Position numbers and translations under genes: made by a program. Below are positions 36,696-47,700 of a stretch of DNA of 64,000 nucleotides, in pieces. The notes under the pieces were generated by a model. It was not told the DNA's origin. It made no database searches and saw only the letters and a list, made by a program, of their open reading frames with translations. Position 1 is the first letter of the stretch, and each line of letters opens with the position of its first letter. The stretch spans positions 1 to 64,000 of the forward strand of contig NZ_JACVMU010000002.1 in assembly GCF_014529985.1 (NCBI RefSeq), written 5' to 3'. This DNA comes from Leucobacter sp. cx-42 (GTDB lineage: Bacteria; Actinomycetota; Actinomycetes; Actinomycetales; Microbacteriaceae).

Positions 36696-37634
36696 ATGAC
36701 TTCTACGCGCAAGGTGGTGGGCGCGCTCGCCCTCGGAGTTGGACTGTACGCAACTGTTGTGGAGCGTCAGCTCTTTACGATCCGCCGAGAAATCCTCCCC
36801 GTGCTGCCCGCGGGTGCCGCTCCCCTGCGCGTGTTGCACCTCTCTGACCTGCATCTTGCACCGTGGCAGACGCGCAAGATGAACTGGGTGCGATCGCTCG
36901 CCGAACTGCGGCCAGATCTTGTCGTTCTCACGGGCGACATGATGGGTCACGAACATGCGCGCGGATCGCTGATCTCGACCCTGCGTGCGTTCGCTGGCGT
37001 GCCAACGGTGTTCGTGCACGGCTCGAACGACTATTTCAAGCCGGTCATGAAGAACCCGTTCAAGTACATTTTCTCGCCGAGCCAGCACAGCAACCGCCCG
37101 TATGATCTCGACCCCGATGCGCTCACGCGCGAGTTCGAGGAGCTCGGGTTCACGAACCTCAACAACGCGGCGACGCGGGTTACGCTGCGCGGGACGACGC
37201 TGGATCTGTTGGGTCTGAATGATCCGCACATTGAGCTCAACGATGTTGACGTGATGCGGGAGTCGCTGGCGGATCTTGGTGCGGGCGATGCTGGTCCTGG
37301 TGCTGATGTGACTGCGCGCCCCGTGCGCATTGGCGTTGTGCATGCCCCGTACCAGCGTGCGCTTGGCGATCTCTTGGACGATGGTGTGGATGCGATCTTT
37401 GCCGGCCACACGCACGGCGGTCAGGTGCGCGTGCCAGGCCTCGGTGCGCTCGCATCGAACTGCGATCTTCCCGTCGCGCAGGCCCGCGGACTCAGCGTCT
37501 GGTACGACGCACACCGCGCCGCATTCCTCAACGTCAGCGCCGGACTGGGCAACTCGATCTACGCCCCCGTGCGCTTCGCGTGCCGTCCCGAGGCATCGAT
37601 GATCACGCTCGAGGCAACCGACTCAGACAAGTAG
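36696..37634 (+). CDS. Metallophosphoesterase (YkuE-like), membrane-anchored
   Basis: About 312 aa. An N-terminal helix (residues 4-25) is followed by a calcineurin-like domain: LHLSDLHLAPWQ, VVLTGDMMGHEHA, VHGSNDYF, VVHAPYQ and FAGHTHGGQV. All metal-binding motifs (DxH, GD, GNxD-like GSND, GHxH) are present. In this family such proteins act on phosphate esters at the membrane surface, for example YkuE. The start at 36696 rests on the -10 element just before it; the open frame from 36642 is unlikely. Confidence 0.87.
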   Translation: MTSTRKVVGALALGVGLYATVVERQLFTIRREILPVLPAGAAPLRVLHLSDLHLAPWQTRKMNWVRSLAELRPDLVVLTGDMMGHEHARGSLISTLRAFAGVPTVFVHGSNDYFKPVMKNPFKYIFSPSQHSNRPYDLDPDALTREFEELGFTNLNNAATRVTLRGTTLDLLGLNDPHIELNDVDVMRESLADLGAGDAGPGADVTARPVRIGVVHAPYQRALGDLLDDGVDAIFAGHTHGGQVRVPGLGALASNCDLPVAQARGLSVWYDAHRAAFLNVSAGLGNSIYAPVRFACRPEASMITLEATDSDK

Positions 37635-37669
37635 TCGCAGACGCAAAGGGTGGGCGGATCGGCTTTCGC

Positions 37670-38722
37670 TCATCGGTCCTTCGCAAGTGAGATTGGCGAC
37701 CGACGAAGGATTAGCGTTGCAGTACAACCCGCGATGAGAACAATGAGGACTCCTGCGGAGGCCGTTTCCAAAAGCACCGCACCGGTCGCGAAGTCTAGTT
37801 CCCTAAAGACGAGTAATGCTGAAATTGCAGATCCGCAGAACGCTGCGGCGCAGATCACTGCTTCCCAGATAAGCATGATGGTGACTGACCCACGAGAGGA
37901 TCCACTCAAACGATAGACCGCGATTTCACTCGACCTGCGCAACGTCCCGAAAGCTGTTATCAGTCCAATCAGCATTCCTACCGCTTGTCCGGCTATGGCA
38001 GAAGGGCGTTCCCTGTATTCCTCGAATGGGTTGAAGATGTCTCTAAAGGAGGCAACCCCAATGACGGGGTTGCCAAACACCCTCAGCTGCGAAAGCAATC
38101 CTGGCATGGCACCTTCTAGGTGCTCTCTTTGATCAACCAGCACTACGCATTTTTCAAGTAATTTGTCATTTGGAGGGAGCCCGACGACTATCGCGTTGTT
38201 GGTGGAAATCCCAGCGGGTTGGCTTTCACCCACAAGAACAGGGACCCCCACCCCATCAATCAATAGGTTCATTTCAGTTCCCGCAGGCTCTTGAACTAAT
38301 TCCGAACCAATGATCGCCATTCCCCGATCGAGCATTGGAAACAAGGTTGTACTGCCAGCGAGCACTTGAAGAGTTCCAAACTGCGCAGTTGTAACCTCTC
38401 CTACGGAGCTCATTCCCCCTGCCACTACCGCTCCAGTGTTCTCGGCAATCTGCTCACAAGATGTCCTCTCGATACGTGAAGGCTGCGTTTCATCTCTGCT
38501 CTGAACCACGAACAGGTGTCGACCTTGATTTTCAAGCGTTGCAACTTTACTTTCCAGAGTCTGCAGTTCTACCGTCCTGAACAACACGAACGCTACGCCA
38601 AGCACCACCGCGACATATAGACCCCAACGAGCAACGGAAGTAGTGGAGAGAGTGTTCTTCACCGATTCTCGAACCAAATAATGATGGGCCCATTGGTCTA
38701 GGTCCCAAGGCAAATTTGGCAT
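37670..38722 (-). CDS. FtsX/MacB-like ABC transporter permease
   Basis: 350 aa. One helix near residues 34-52, an extracytoplasmic region to about 235, then helices near 240-262, 285-307 and 318-340: the four-helix FtsX/MacB topology. The pattern RRSSEIAVYRLSGSSRGSVTIMLIWE at the cytoplasmic loop after the second helix is the coupling segment of that family. GC content and codon use are lower than the surroundings. Three bases separate it from the ATPase gene. Likely exports or releases a peptide, or gives self-protection, with its neighbours; substrate unknown. Confidence 0.65.
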   Translation of the reverse strand: MPNLPWDLDQWAHHYLVRESVKNTLSTTSVARWGLYVAVVLGVAFVLFRTVELQTLESKVATLENQGRHLFVVQSRDETQPSRIERTSCEQIAENTGAVVAGGMSSVGEVTTAQFGTLQVLAGSTTLFPMLDRGMAIIGSELVQEPAGTEMNLLIDGVGVPVLVGESQPAGISTNNAIVVGLPPNDKLLEKCVVLVDQREHLEGAMPGLLSQLRVFGNPVIGVASFRDIFNPFEEYRERPSAIAGQAVGMLIGLITAFGTLRRSSEIAVYRLSGSSRGSVTIMLIWEAVICAAAFCGSAISALLVFRELDFATGAVLLETASAGVLIVLIAGCTATLILRRSPISLAKDR

Positions 38723-38725
38723 GCG

Positions 38726-39346
38726 CTACCCTCTATTTTCCTGGTCAAAACGCATAAATAGAACTCGGTCCACCGCTTCAATGAGGGTAATATCGTGCGT
38801 CGCCACGATCATTGTTCGCTTTGTCTTCAAAGCTTGAAGCAAAGAGATGACGCTGTCCGTGTTCTTAGCATCGAGATTCGCAGTTGGCTCATCAGCCAGA
38901 ATCACTGCCCGACTCGAAGCGAGCGCTCTAGCGAAGGCGAGTCTTTGCAGTTCACCCCCGGAGAGGTGCTTAGCTTGTTCCTGATCTCGGTTCTGTAGCC
39001 CGACAAGTTCAAGAACACGACGAGATACGAGGATTGCCTCTTCGACTTCAACACCGTCGCTTAACGGAGCAATCATGACGTTATCTAGGACGCTACGGCT
39101 GCCTAACGCATTTGCGCCTTGCGGAACCCAAACACATGCGTCGGGATTCACAGTCTCATCGTTGATGAGGATGCTTCCGCATTGCGGACGTCGTAAGCCA
39201 GCGATGACTTCCAACAATGTAGTTTTCCCTGAACCAGATGGTCCAACTACTGCGGTGAGTTCGTTTTTCGCGAAGGAATAGGACAAATCGGAGAAGACCA
39301 GACGTTCCCCCACGACGACCGATAGCCGCTCAACCTTCACGGACAT
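38726..39346 (-). CDS. MacB/LolD-type ABC ATPase
   Basis: 206 aa, a short stand-alone ATPase. Walker A GPSGSGKTT near residue 36, signature LSGGELQRLAFARAL near 129, Walker B AVILADEPTANLD. SGGELQR and DEPTANLD are typical of the MacB/LolD/FtsE group that pairs with FtsX-like permeases, as the next gene encodes. The start overlaps the adaptor stop by ten bases. Confidence 0.88.
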   Translation of the reverse strand: MSVKVERLSVVVGERLVFSDLSYSFAKNELTAVVGPSGSGKTTLLEVIAGLRRPQCGSILINDETVNPDACVWVPQGANALGSRSVLDNVMIAPLSDGVEVEEAILVSRRVLELVGLQNRDQEQAKHLSGGELQRLAFARALASSRAVILADEPTANLDAKNTDSVISLLQALKTKRTMIVATHDITLIEAVDRVLFMRFDQENRG

Positions 39347-40455
39347 ATTTGGTCCGGATCGACGGAGTCGGAAACGTTGGCCATAACCTCTATTCCGATA
39401 ACTGCTGGCTCGACAGCAGTAACCCCGATTTCGCCAACTGCCTCCGAAATATCGACGGTACGAAGCGTTTCAACGCCTGATCGTTTCCTCACGAGCAGGC
39501 AGGCGTTGCCTTCAGGATCAACGAAAACCGCGGTATTCGGTATCAGACCGAAGCGGGCGACATTAGTTGCTCTAACCATCAAACCTCGGAAGACGAAGGT
39601 CGTGTTCTCCTCTTCCAAGGAGATAACCCCTTCACGGGACCATCCTAAGAGCGTTTCAAACAGACCTTTTATGTCCGGAGGATCCTCGTCTGTCCCGTCT
39701 AATGCATAACTGTTTTCACCAGCAAAGATTGTGATCGACTCGCTAGATAGACGAAGTGAAGAGGCATCCGAATCGCTGCGTCGAATTTCAAAGCTCGTCG
39801 CAACAGGGTCAGAGATCGCTACAATTTTTTCGCCTGGCACAGGATCACCGACGGATGCCATCACTCGCGCGACGCGGGTGAAGTTTACTGGAACAAACAC
39901 GAAGTTTGACGGGTCAATCAAAGCATTTTCAACATGTCCAATGCTTCTTTGCATTTCCAGCACACGTTCTACAACCCGTGGCCCAAAAGTTGGGTTCTGC
40001 TCCAACGCTAGCTCATCTACGGCATGGCCGGTCTCCTCAAGTAGCCTAAGAAGCACCCCTACGTCAGGGCCTTCATCCCCGGCCTGAAGCGGTCGGTAGA
40101 GGGGGCTTTCCCCTGTATATGAAGCAATCGGCTGCCCATCGACAGCGAGCACGTTAGTACCGGGACTCACGTAGCTTCCCACTTGGAGGCCTACAGCGGT
40201 TACAACTCCTTCACGATCTATACGAAGCTTTGAGGGTTCTAGCGTCTTAAACACTATTTCAACGCTTTGTCTGAAGTCATTGGCTCGTTCCCCAACTAGG
40301 ACCGTCCTCGGCTCATTTACGGTATGAGCCTTTCGTTCTAACATCTGCGCACCATATCCGAAACCTGCCCAGAGAAGTACTGAAGCTGACCATACGCATA
40401 CAAGCACGACTAAGGATCTTCGTGTGTAGCTCCGAGGCTTAGCGACTCTTGCCAT
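39337..40455 (-). CDS. Membrane-fusion-like adaptor with peptidoglycan-binding-like segment
   Basis: About 372 aa. One N-terminal helix (residues 14-35) anchors an extracytoplasmic part. VVTAVGLQVGSYVSPGTNVLAVDGQPIASY resembles the lipoyl/barrel part of HlyD-type adaptors, and PLQAGDEGPDVGVLLRLLEETGHAVDELALEQNPTFGPRVVERVLEMQ resembles the peptidoglycan-binding helix bundle often built into Gram-positive adaptors. Such proteins extend an ABC permease toward the wall. ATG at 40455 was chosen with GAGTGG upstream; TTG at 40473 is open. Low-GC gene. Confidence 0.6.
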   Translation of the reverse strand: MARVAKPRSYTRRSLVVLVCVWSASVLLWAGFGYGAQMLERKAHTVNEPRTVLVGERANDFRQSVEIVFKTLEPSKLRIDREGVVTAVGLQVGSYVSPGTNVLAVDGQPIASYTGESPLYRPLQAGDEGPDVGVLLRLLEETGHAVDELALEQNPTFGPRVVERVLEMQRSIGHVENALIDPSNFVFVPVNFTRVARVMASVGDPVPGEKIVAISDPVATSFEIRRSDSDASSLRLSSESITIFAGENSYALDGTDEDPPDIKGLFETLLGWSREGVISLEEENTTFVFRGLMVRATNVARFGLIPNTAVFVDPEGNACLLVRKRSGVETLRTVDISEAVGEIGVTAVEPAVIGIEVMANVSDSVDPDQICP

Positions 40456-40482
40456 TGCTGTAAACCCACTCAAGAATTCCGG

Positions 40483-40950
40483 TTATTCGAGACAGTCCGA
40501 GATTTCATATCCGCCACGTTTCAAGGTCGCAATTCGCTCGTCTTGGGTTGCGGCAGCGGGCAACCCTTTTTCGTCCAAACAAGCCCTGAGCAATTTCGCT
40601 TCTTTGGATTGTTCAACGATGTTGTCCTGTAACTGCCAAGCAATATCCACATCCTGAAAATTCTCTTCATAGCATTCCTCGCCACCGGAGTCTTGAGAAG
40701 CTATGGGAATTAGGAACCGGAATACACCGTTTTCTTCATGGACGTCCTGAATCGGAAAACCAATGCCGTCCATGCAGACGCGATATTCCCTAAAGCTCGC
40801 TTCGTACTGCCCACGAGTGACTGTGGTTTCCGATTTCGCCTCGGCGTTGGAATTAGAACTCGCGCAACCCACAAACAGCCCGACAGAAACGCACGCACCG
40901 ATGCATAGTTTGGCTCCCCCAGATCTCTTTGAGGCCGTCTTGTGGTTCAT
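40483..40950 (-). CDS. Small secreted lipoprotein
   Basis: 155 aa. A basic start, hydrophobic stretch and lipobox FVGC (Cys about 29), followed by a Ser/Asn/Ala linker. The mature part has Cys residues in YRVCMDGIGFPIQ, EECYEENF and LLRACLDEKGLPA plus a final SDCLE, so one or two disulphides are possible. I do not recognise the family. It is coupled to the secreted peptide gene (ATGA overlap), so it may be its immunity protein or an accessory factor; that is inference. Confidence 0.65.
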   Translation of the reverse strand: MNHKTASKRSGGAKLCIGACVSVGLFVGCASSNSNAEAKSETTVTRGQYEASFREYRVCMDGIGFPIQDVHEENGVFRFLIPIASQDSGGEECYEENFQDVDIAWQLQDNIVEQSKEAKLLRACLDEKGLPAAATQDERIATLKRGGYEISDCLE

Positions 40951-41285
40951 GTCCTGAACCCAGTTGATCGTTCTGCTTTGTGATATCCAACGGAAATTCG
41001 GCTTTTCTCCGCGACCGCAATACTTGACGCCCAGCTCCAGGAGGTCTTAAACCTAGATTTGGTGCCATACACAACTGAAATGCCAACGCTTCCGCAGGCG
41101 TTGTATGTTGATCCTTCTGTATATCCATTGCTCGGCGAGGTCGAACCTGTAACTGATCCCCGATCCCAACCGTTTTGGCAGGGTCTCATGCTTTGGCCCA
41201 CCGCATAGGCAGGTGAAACCATTGCAGTACTACTGATCAAAATGGCAAGAGCCAGGCCAGTCACTGAAATCCATTTCTTTCCCAT
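40947..41285 (-). CDS. Small secreted two-cysteine peptide (bacteriocin-like)
   Basis: 112 aa. Signal peptide MGKKWISVTGLALAILISST ending at AYA (about residue 28). The mature ~84 aa is rich in Gly, Ser, Thr and aromatic residues with only two Cys (about 37 and 64), and a basic second half: VVYGTKSRFKTSWSWASSIAV and SVGYHKAERS. The overall plan (signal, small basic Gly/Ser/Trp-rich body, downstream ABC transporter) is that of class II or lactococcin 972-like bacteriocins, but direct resemblance to lactococcin 972 is weak. First gene of the cassette. Confidence 0.6.
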   Translation of the reverse strand: MGKKWISVTGLALAILISSTAMVSPAYAVGQSMRPCQNGWDRGSVTGSTSPSNGYTEGSTYNACGSVGISVVYGTKSRFKTSWSWASSIAVAEKSRISVGYHKAERSTGFRT

Positions 41286-41315
41286 TGAATCTTTCCCTTC
41301 TTTAGTGGAGAACTA

Positions 41316-41332
41316 AATCTGGCGTTCAGATT
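41316..41332 (-). promoter_or_regulatory. Palindrome in the promoter region of the secreted-peptide cassette
   Basis: AATCTG-GCGTT-CAGATT is a perfect 6-bp inverted repeat 31-47 bases upstream of the peptide ATG. A -35-like TTGTTA (minus strand, 41332-41337) abuts it. It is placed as an operator would be. Confidence 0.35.
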
Positions 41333-41337
41333 AACAA

Positions 41338-41656
41338 CGATGAACAGGGTTAGAAACTAAACCCGTACGACCGAAACGGTAGCCATTTTGGCGGGAGTGT
41401 CAGACCTGTCGAACGCTGGCATCTTCCGTCCAGCAAAACGGGATTTGAGTCATCCAATATCGTTGCAGCTATTGGGATCTGGCGAGTTTTGACGGTCCTA
41501 GGGAGATCATGTGATCACCAGTTTCGCTCTCCAATTGCTCTGTGCAAGCCTGACCGATTTTGAGCACCAGATTTGCGCGGGTGGTCGAATTGGCCAGGCA
41601 AGTAATGAATAGGACTCTGCATGGGGAAGCAATATCTGCCGGTCCATCAAAACAGC
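41338..41656. other. Gene-free low-GC gap
   Basis: Between the secreted-peptide promoter and the asd terminator I find no credible gene on either strand and no RNA I recognise. Base composition resembles the cassette rather than asd, so the right edge of the transferred segment probably lies here. Confidence 0.5.
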
Positions 41657-41693
41657 AAAAGGCGCGGCATCCCTTTCGGGAGCCGCGCCTTTT
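41657..41693 (-). terminator. asd terminator
   Basis: Arms 41657-41668 and 41682-41693 (AAAAGGCGCGGC and its complement) with an inner TCCC/GGGA stem. On the minus strand it is followed by TTTTGCTGTTTTG, a good intrinsic terminator for lysC-asd. Confidence 0.88.
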
Positions 41694-41708
41694 GGCTAGC
41701 TGCGAGCG

Positions 41709-44050
<2,342 letters not shown>

Positions 44051-44139
44051 GTGGGGTCCTCTCCTTAGGGTCTATACCGCCTCACAGTCTACAACGAGCG
44101 GCATGCTTCTCTCGTCTGCGACCTGTAAGAATGGCGTAA

Positions 44140-44742
44140 TTATGCGTCTCCGAGTACTCGGCGGCCCTCAAATGCGCGGCCAAGCGTCACTTCATCAGCA
44201 AATTCCAGATCTCCACCAACCGGCAAGCCGGACGCAAGGCGAGACACAGGAACTTCCATGCTGGACAGCAGTCGAGACAAATATGCCGCGGTGGCTTCAC
44301 CCTCGAGGTTCGGATCTGTCGCGAGGATGACTTCCTTGATCTGGTTGTCGCCGAGTCGGCGCATCAGCGCGGGAATACTGAGGTCGTCGGGTCCGATACC
44401 GTCGATCGGGCTGATCGCGCCACCAAGCACGTGGTAGAGCCCACGGAACTGGCGGGTGCGTTCGATCGCGACGACGTCCTTGGGTTCTTCGACGACGCAG
44501 ATGAGCGTCTGGTCACGCTTGGGGTCGCTGCAAATGGAGCAGCGCTCGCTCTCGGTGATGTTGCCGCAAAGCTCGCAGAAGCGTACGCGCTCGCGCACGG
44601 TGCTGAGGAGTTCTGCAAGACGGGTCACGTCAAAGCTCTGCGTCTGCAGAATGTGGAAGGCGATTCGCTGCGCTGATTTGGGTCCGATGCCGGGAAGGCG
44701 TCCGAACTCATCAATGAGGTCCTGCACGATTGCGTCGTACAT
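44140..44742 (-). CDS. recR: Recombination mediator RecR
   Basis: 200 aa. N-terminal helix-hairpin-helix ([24 protein letters not shown]), a zinc finger C-x2-C...C-x2-C ([16 protein letters not shown]), then a Toprim domain ([29 protein letters not shown]). Acts with RecF/RecO to load RecA on gaps. AAAGG upstream of the ATG and three bases from the dnaX stop: the conserved dnaX-recR pair. Confidence 0.96.
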   Translation of the reverse strand: MYDAIVQDLIDEFGRLPGIGPKSAQRIAFHILQTQSFDVTRLAELLSTVRERVRFCELCGNITESERCSICSDPKRDQTLICVVEEPKDVVAIERTRQFRGLYHVLGGAISPIDGIGPDDLSIPALMRRLGDNQIKEVILATDPNLEGEATAAYLSRLLSSMEVPVSRLASGLPVGGDLEFADEVTLGRAFEGRRVLGDA

Positions 44743-44745
44743 GCG

Positions 44746-47700
44746 TTACCTTTCGGCTCGGTTCGGAAGCTCGCGCTCCTCAAGGAAAATGGCGCCAAGC
44801 ACCTCGCGCACGACGGCTTCGCCGTAGCGGGTAAATGATGGCGCTGACTTGCTGCGCGGTGCCTCAGCAGAAGGATCTGCTGCTGCGTTTGCTCCGGGCG
44901 TGGGCGCGGGCTCGGGCACTGCGGCCTCGGTGCGTGTAGTTGGCGGATCCGCCTGCTCGGGTGTCGATGCGGCTGGCTCGGCGGGTGCAGCCGACGCGGG
45001 TGTGGCAGCAGCAGGAGTGGCAGCTGACGTGTCAGTCACTGGGGTCTTCGACTGCGAGTGGGCAGCGAATGCCGCGAGACGGGCAGCAATTGCGGTATCG
45101 GCCGCCTGTGATGCCTGGGTTGACTCGGTCGACTCGACTGCCTGCTGGCGATCCGCTTCGGGGTCGCTCGCTGGCACCTGCGAGGACATGCCTGCGTAGG
45201 GGTCTGAGTACGGATCTTCGTCTTCGTCAGGGAAGTACGGCTCGTAGTCGTCTGCCGGGTCGCGCGGTGCAGCGGGAGCTGCGGGAGCAGCAGACTTCTC
45301 AACGACGGGCTCGACTACCGCGGGCGCGGGCTCAGGTTCCACAACTGGCTCGACGGGTGCGGGTGCAACTGCTTCCTCGGGCTGTGGCTCCACCACTGGC
45401 TCGGCCACAACCTCGACTGCAACTGCTTCGATAACGGGCTCGGGCTCAACAACCGGTTCTGGCGCTACAACCGGTGCCGGGGCTTCTGCAACGACAGGCT
45501 CAGTGACGACAGGCTGAGGCTCCACTGCGGGAACCTCGACCGGCGCAGGCGGCTCGATGGGAGCCTGCTGCGCTACAACGGGCTGATCCTGGGCAGGGAC
45601 CGGAGGCTCTGCTTGCACGGGCGCAGCGGGAGCCGCTGGTGCGATGGGAGCTGCCGGAGTCAGCGGAGCGATTGATCCTGGCTTGGGTGCCGGGGGCTGC
45701 GGATCCGCCCATGCGGGCGCAGCGAGCGCCGGACCGAGCGCGTTCAGGCGCGCGGAGATCCGGTCTGCGGTTGGGTCAGGCTTCGGAGCTGAACCAGCTC
45801 GGTGAGGCTCCTCTGGTGCCGAACCCGCAGGCTCGGCGGGAGCTGCGGGAGCCGCTGCTTCGCGCACGGCCGCCTGGGGCTGCAGCTGGGTCGGCTTGTA
45901 CTTCACGCGGATGCCAACGGCCTCGAAGATTGCTTCGCGGAGCGGGCCAGCACCTGCCGACTTGAACGCTGCGAGGTCGGAGCGTGATGCGACGCCGAGC
46001 TCAAGCACGTCACCCGTCAGGGAGAGCGGCTGGACCGGACGAACTGCGTTCCAAGCGTCACGGTTCTGCTCGAGAATTTCTTCGAGCAGGTCGCTCCAGA
46101 CTTCCTGCAGGTCAGAGATGTCAGGTTCGCCGGTCTCTTCGAACTCTGCACCTTCAGCGTCTGCCATCGGGGCTGCCGGAGCGGGAGCAGCTGCAGGCGG
46201 TGCCTGGCGCTGCATCGTCTGCTGCGGAGCCTGAAGCTGCTGCTGCTGCTGCGCGGGAGCAGCAGCCTGCGGCTGCACCTCGGGCTGCGGCTGCACATCG
46301 GGCTTCGGTTGCGGAGGCTTAATGGGCTCGGTGCCGATGCTCTCGATCTGTGCTGCGCTGAGCACGTCTGAGATCGGGCGACCAAACTTCGCGGCGCCCT
46401 CGTTCGGGTGCGGCTGCGTGCGCTGACCTGCGGGCGCCTGGGCAGCGGGAGCCTGAGGCTGGCGCTGCTGGGGTGCAGGAGCTGCCTGCGGCTGGACCGG
46501 CGCCTGGGGCTGCACGGGCGCCTGAGCGTGCTGCGAAGGCGCTACCTGCTGCTGCTGCTGCTGCTGCTGCTGCGCTGGCGTCTGCTGCTGAGCGACAGGG
46601 GCCTGCTGAACCGGAGCTGCAGGGGCCTGCTGAATCGGAGCGGCCGGAGCCTGTGCCGGCTTGTCGCTCTCGCGCAGGAATTCGCGGATCGAGGCCGCAG
46701 TCTGTGCAGCGTTCGGAACAGCTGCGGGCTGCTGCGGAGCCTGAGCAGGAGTGGGAGCAGGAACGGACTGCTGCTGCTGCTGCGCGACCGGCTGAGCGGG
46801 CGCGTGTGTCTGGGGTACCGGACGCTGCTGAGCAGCGGGGACCTGAGCAGCCGGAGCCTGCACGGCCGGAGCCTGACGCTGCTGCACGGGGGCAGCAGGT
46901 GTAGTGGTTGCGGGCGCAGCAGGCGCTGCCGAACCACTCGCATCATGCGCGCCCATGCCGACGAGTGCGCGAGCGATCATGAGCTCAAGCTGCAACTTCG
47001 GAGTGGTCACGCCACTCATCTGGTCGAGGGCAGCTGCCACCGTGTCTGCAAGCGCAGACAGCTCAGCTGCGCCAAAGACGCGAGCCTGCTCGAACATGCG
47101 CGCGAGCTGATCCTGTGGAACACCGCGGAATACCGCCGTCGCACCGTCAATGTTCGTCGCGTTCACAACGATGAGGTCGCGCAGACGCTCAAGGAGATCT
47201 TCGACAAAGCGACGCGGATCTTGCCCAGTCTGCACCACACGATCGACCGCGTAAAACGCAGCGCGAGCGTCGCGCTGACCGAGCGCAGTTACGACGTCGT
47301 CGAGCACCTCTGCGCTTGTGAAACCAAGCAGACCGGCCGCACGCTCAGCAAGCACGAGGTTGCCCTCAGAACCGGCAATGAGCTGGTCAAGGATTGAGAG
47401 GGTATCGCGCACTGATCCGCCGCCTGAGCGAACGACGAGCGGCAGTACACCTGGCTCAACCTGCACGCCTTCGCTGTCACACAGCTGCTGCACGTAGTCA
47501 ACGAGTGTTCCGGGCGCAATCAGGCGGAACGGGTAGTGGTGCGTACGGGAGCGGATCGTCCCGATCACCTTCTCAGGCTCAGTGGTCGCGAAGATGAACT
47601 TCACGTGGGGCGGCGGCTCTTCAACGATCTTGAGCAGGGCGTTGAAGCCACCAGCGGTGACCATGTGGGCCTCATCAATGATGAAGATCTTGTAGCGATC

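Noticed and set aside
41560-41700. Small gene in the gap before asd
   Set aside because: An open frame exists on the plus strand but it runs into the asd terminator and antisense of asd, with no ribosome site.
46545-46572. CRISPR-like or microsatellite array
   Set aside because: The repeated triplets are CAG codons for Gln in the dnaX tail, without spacers.
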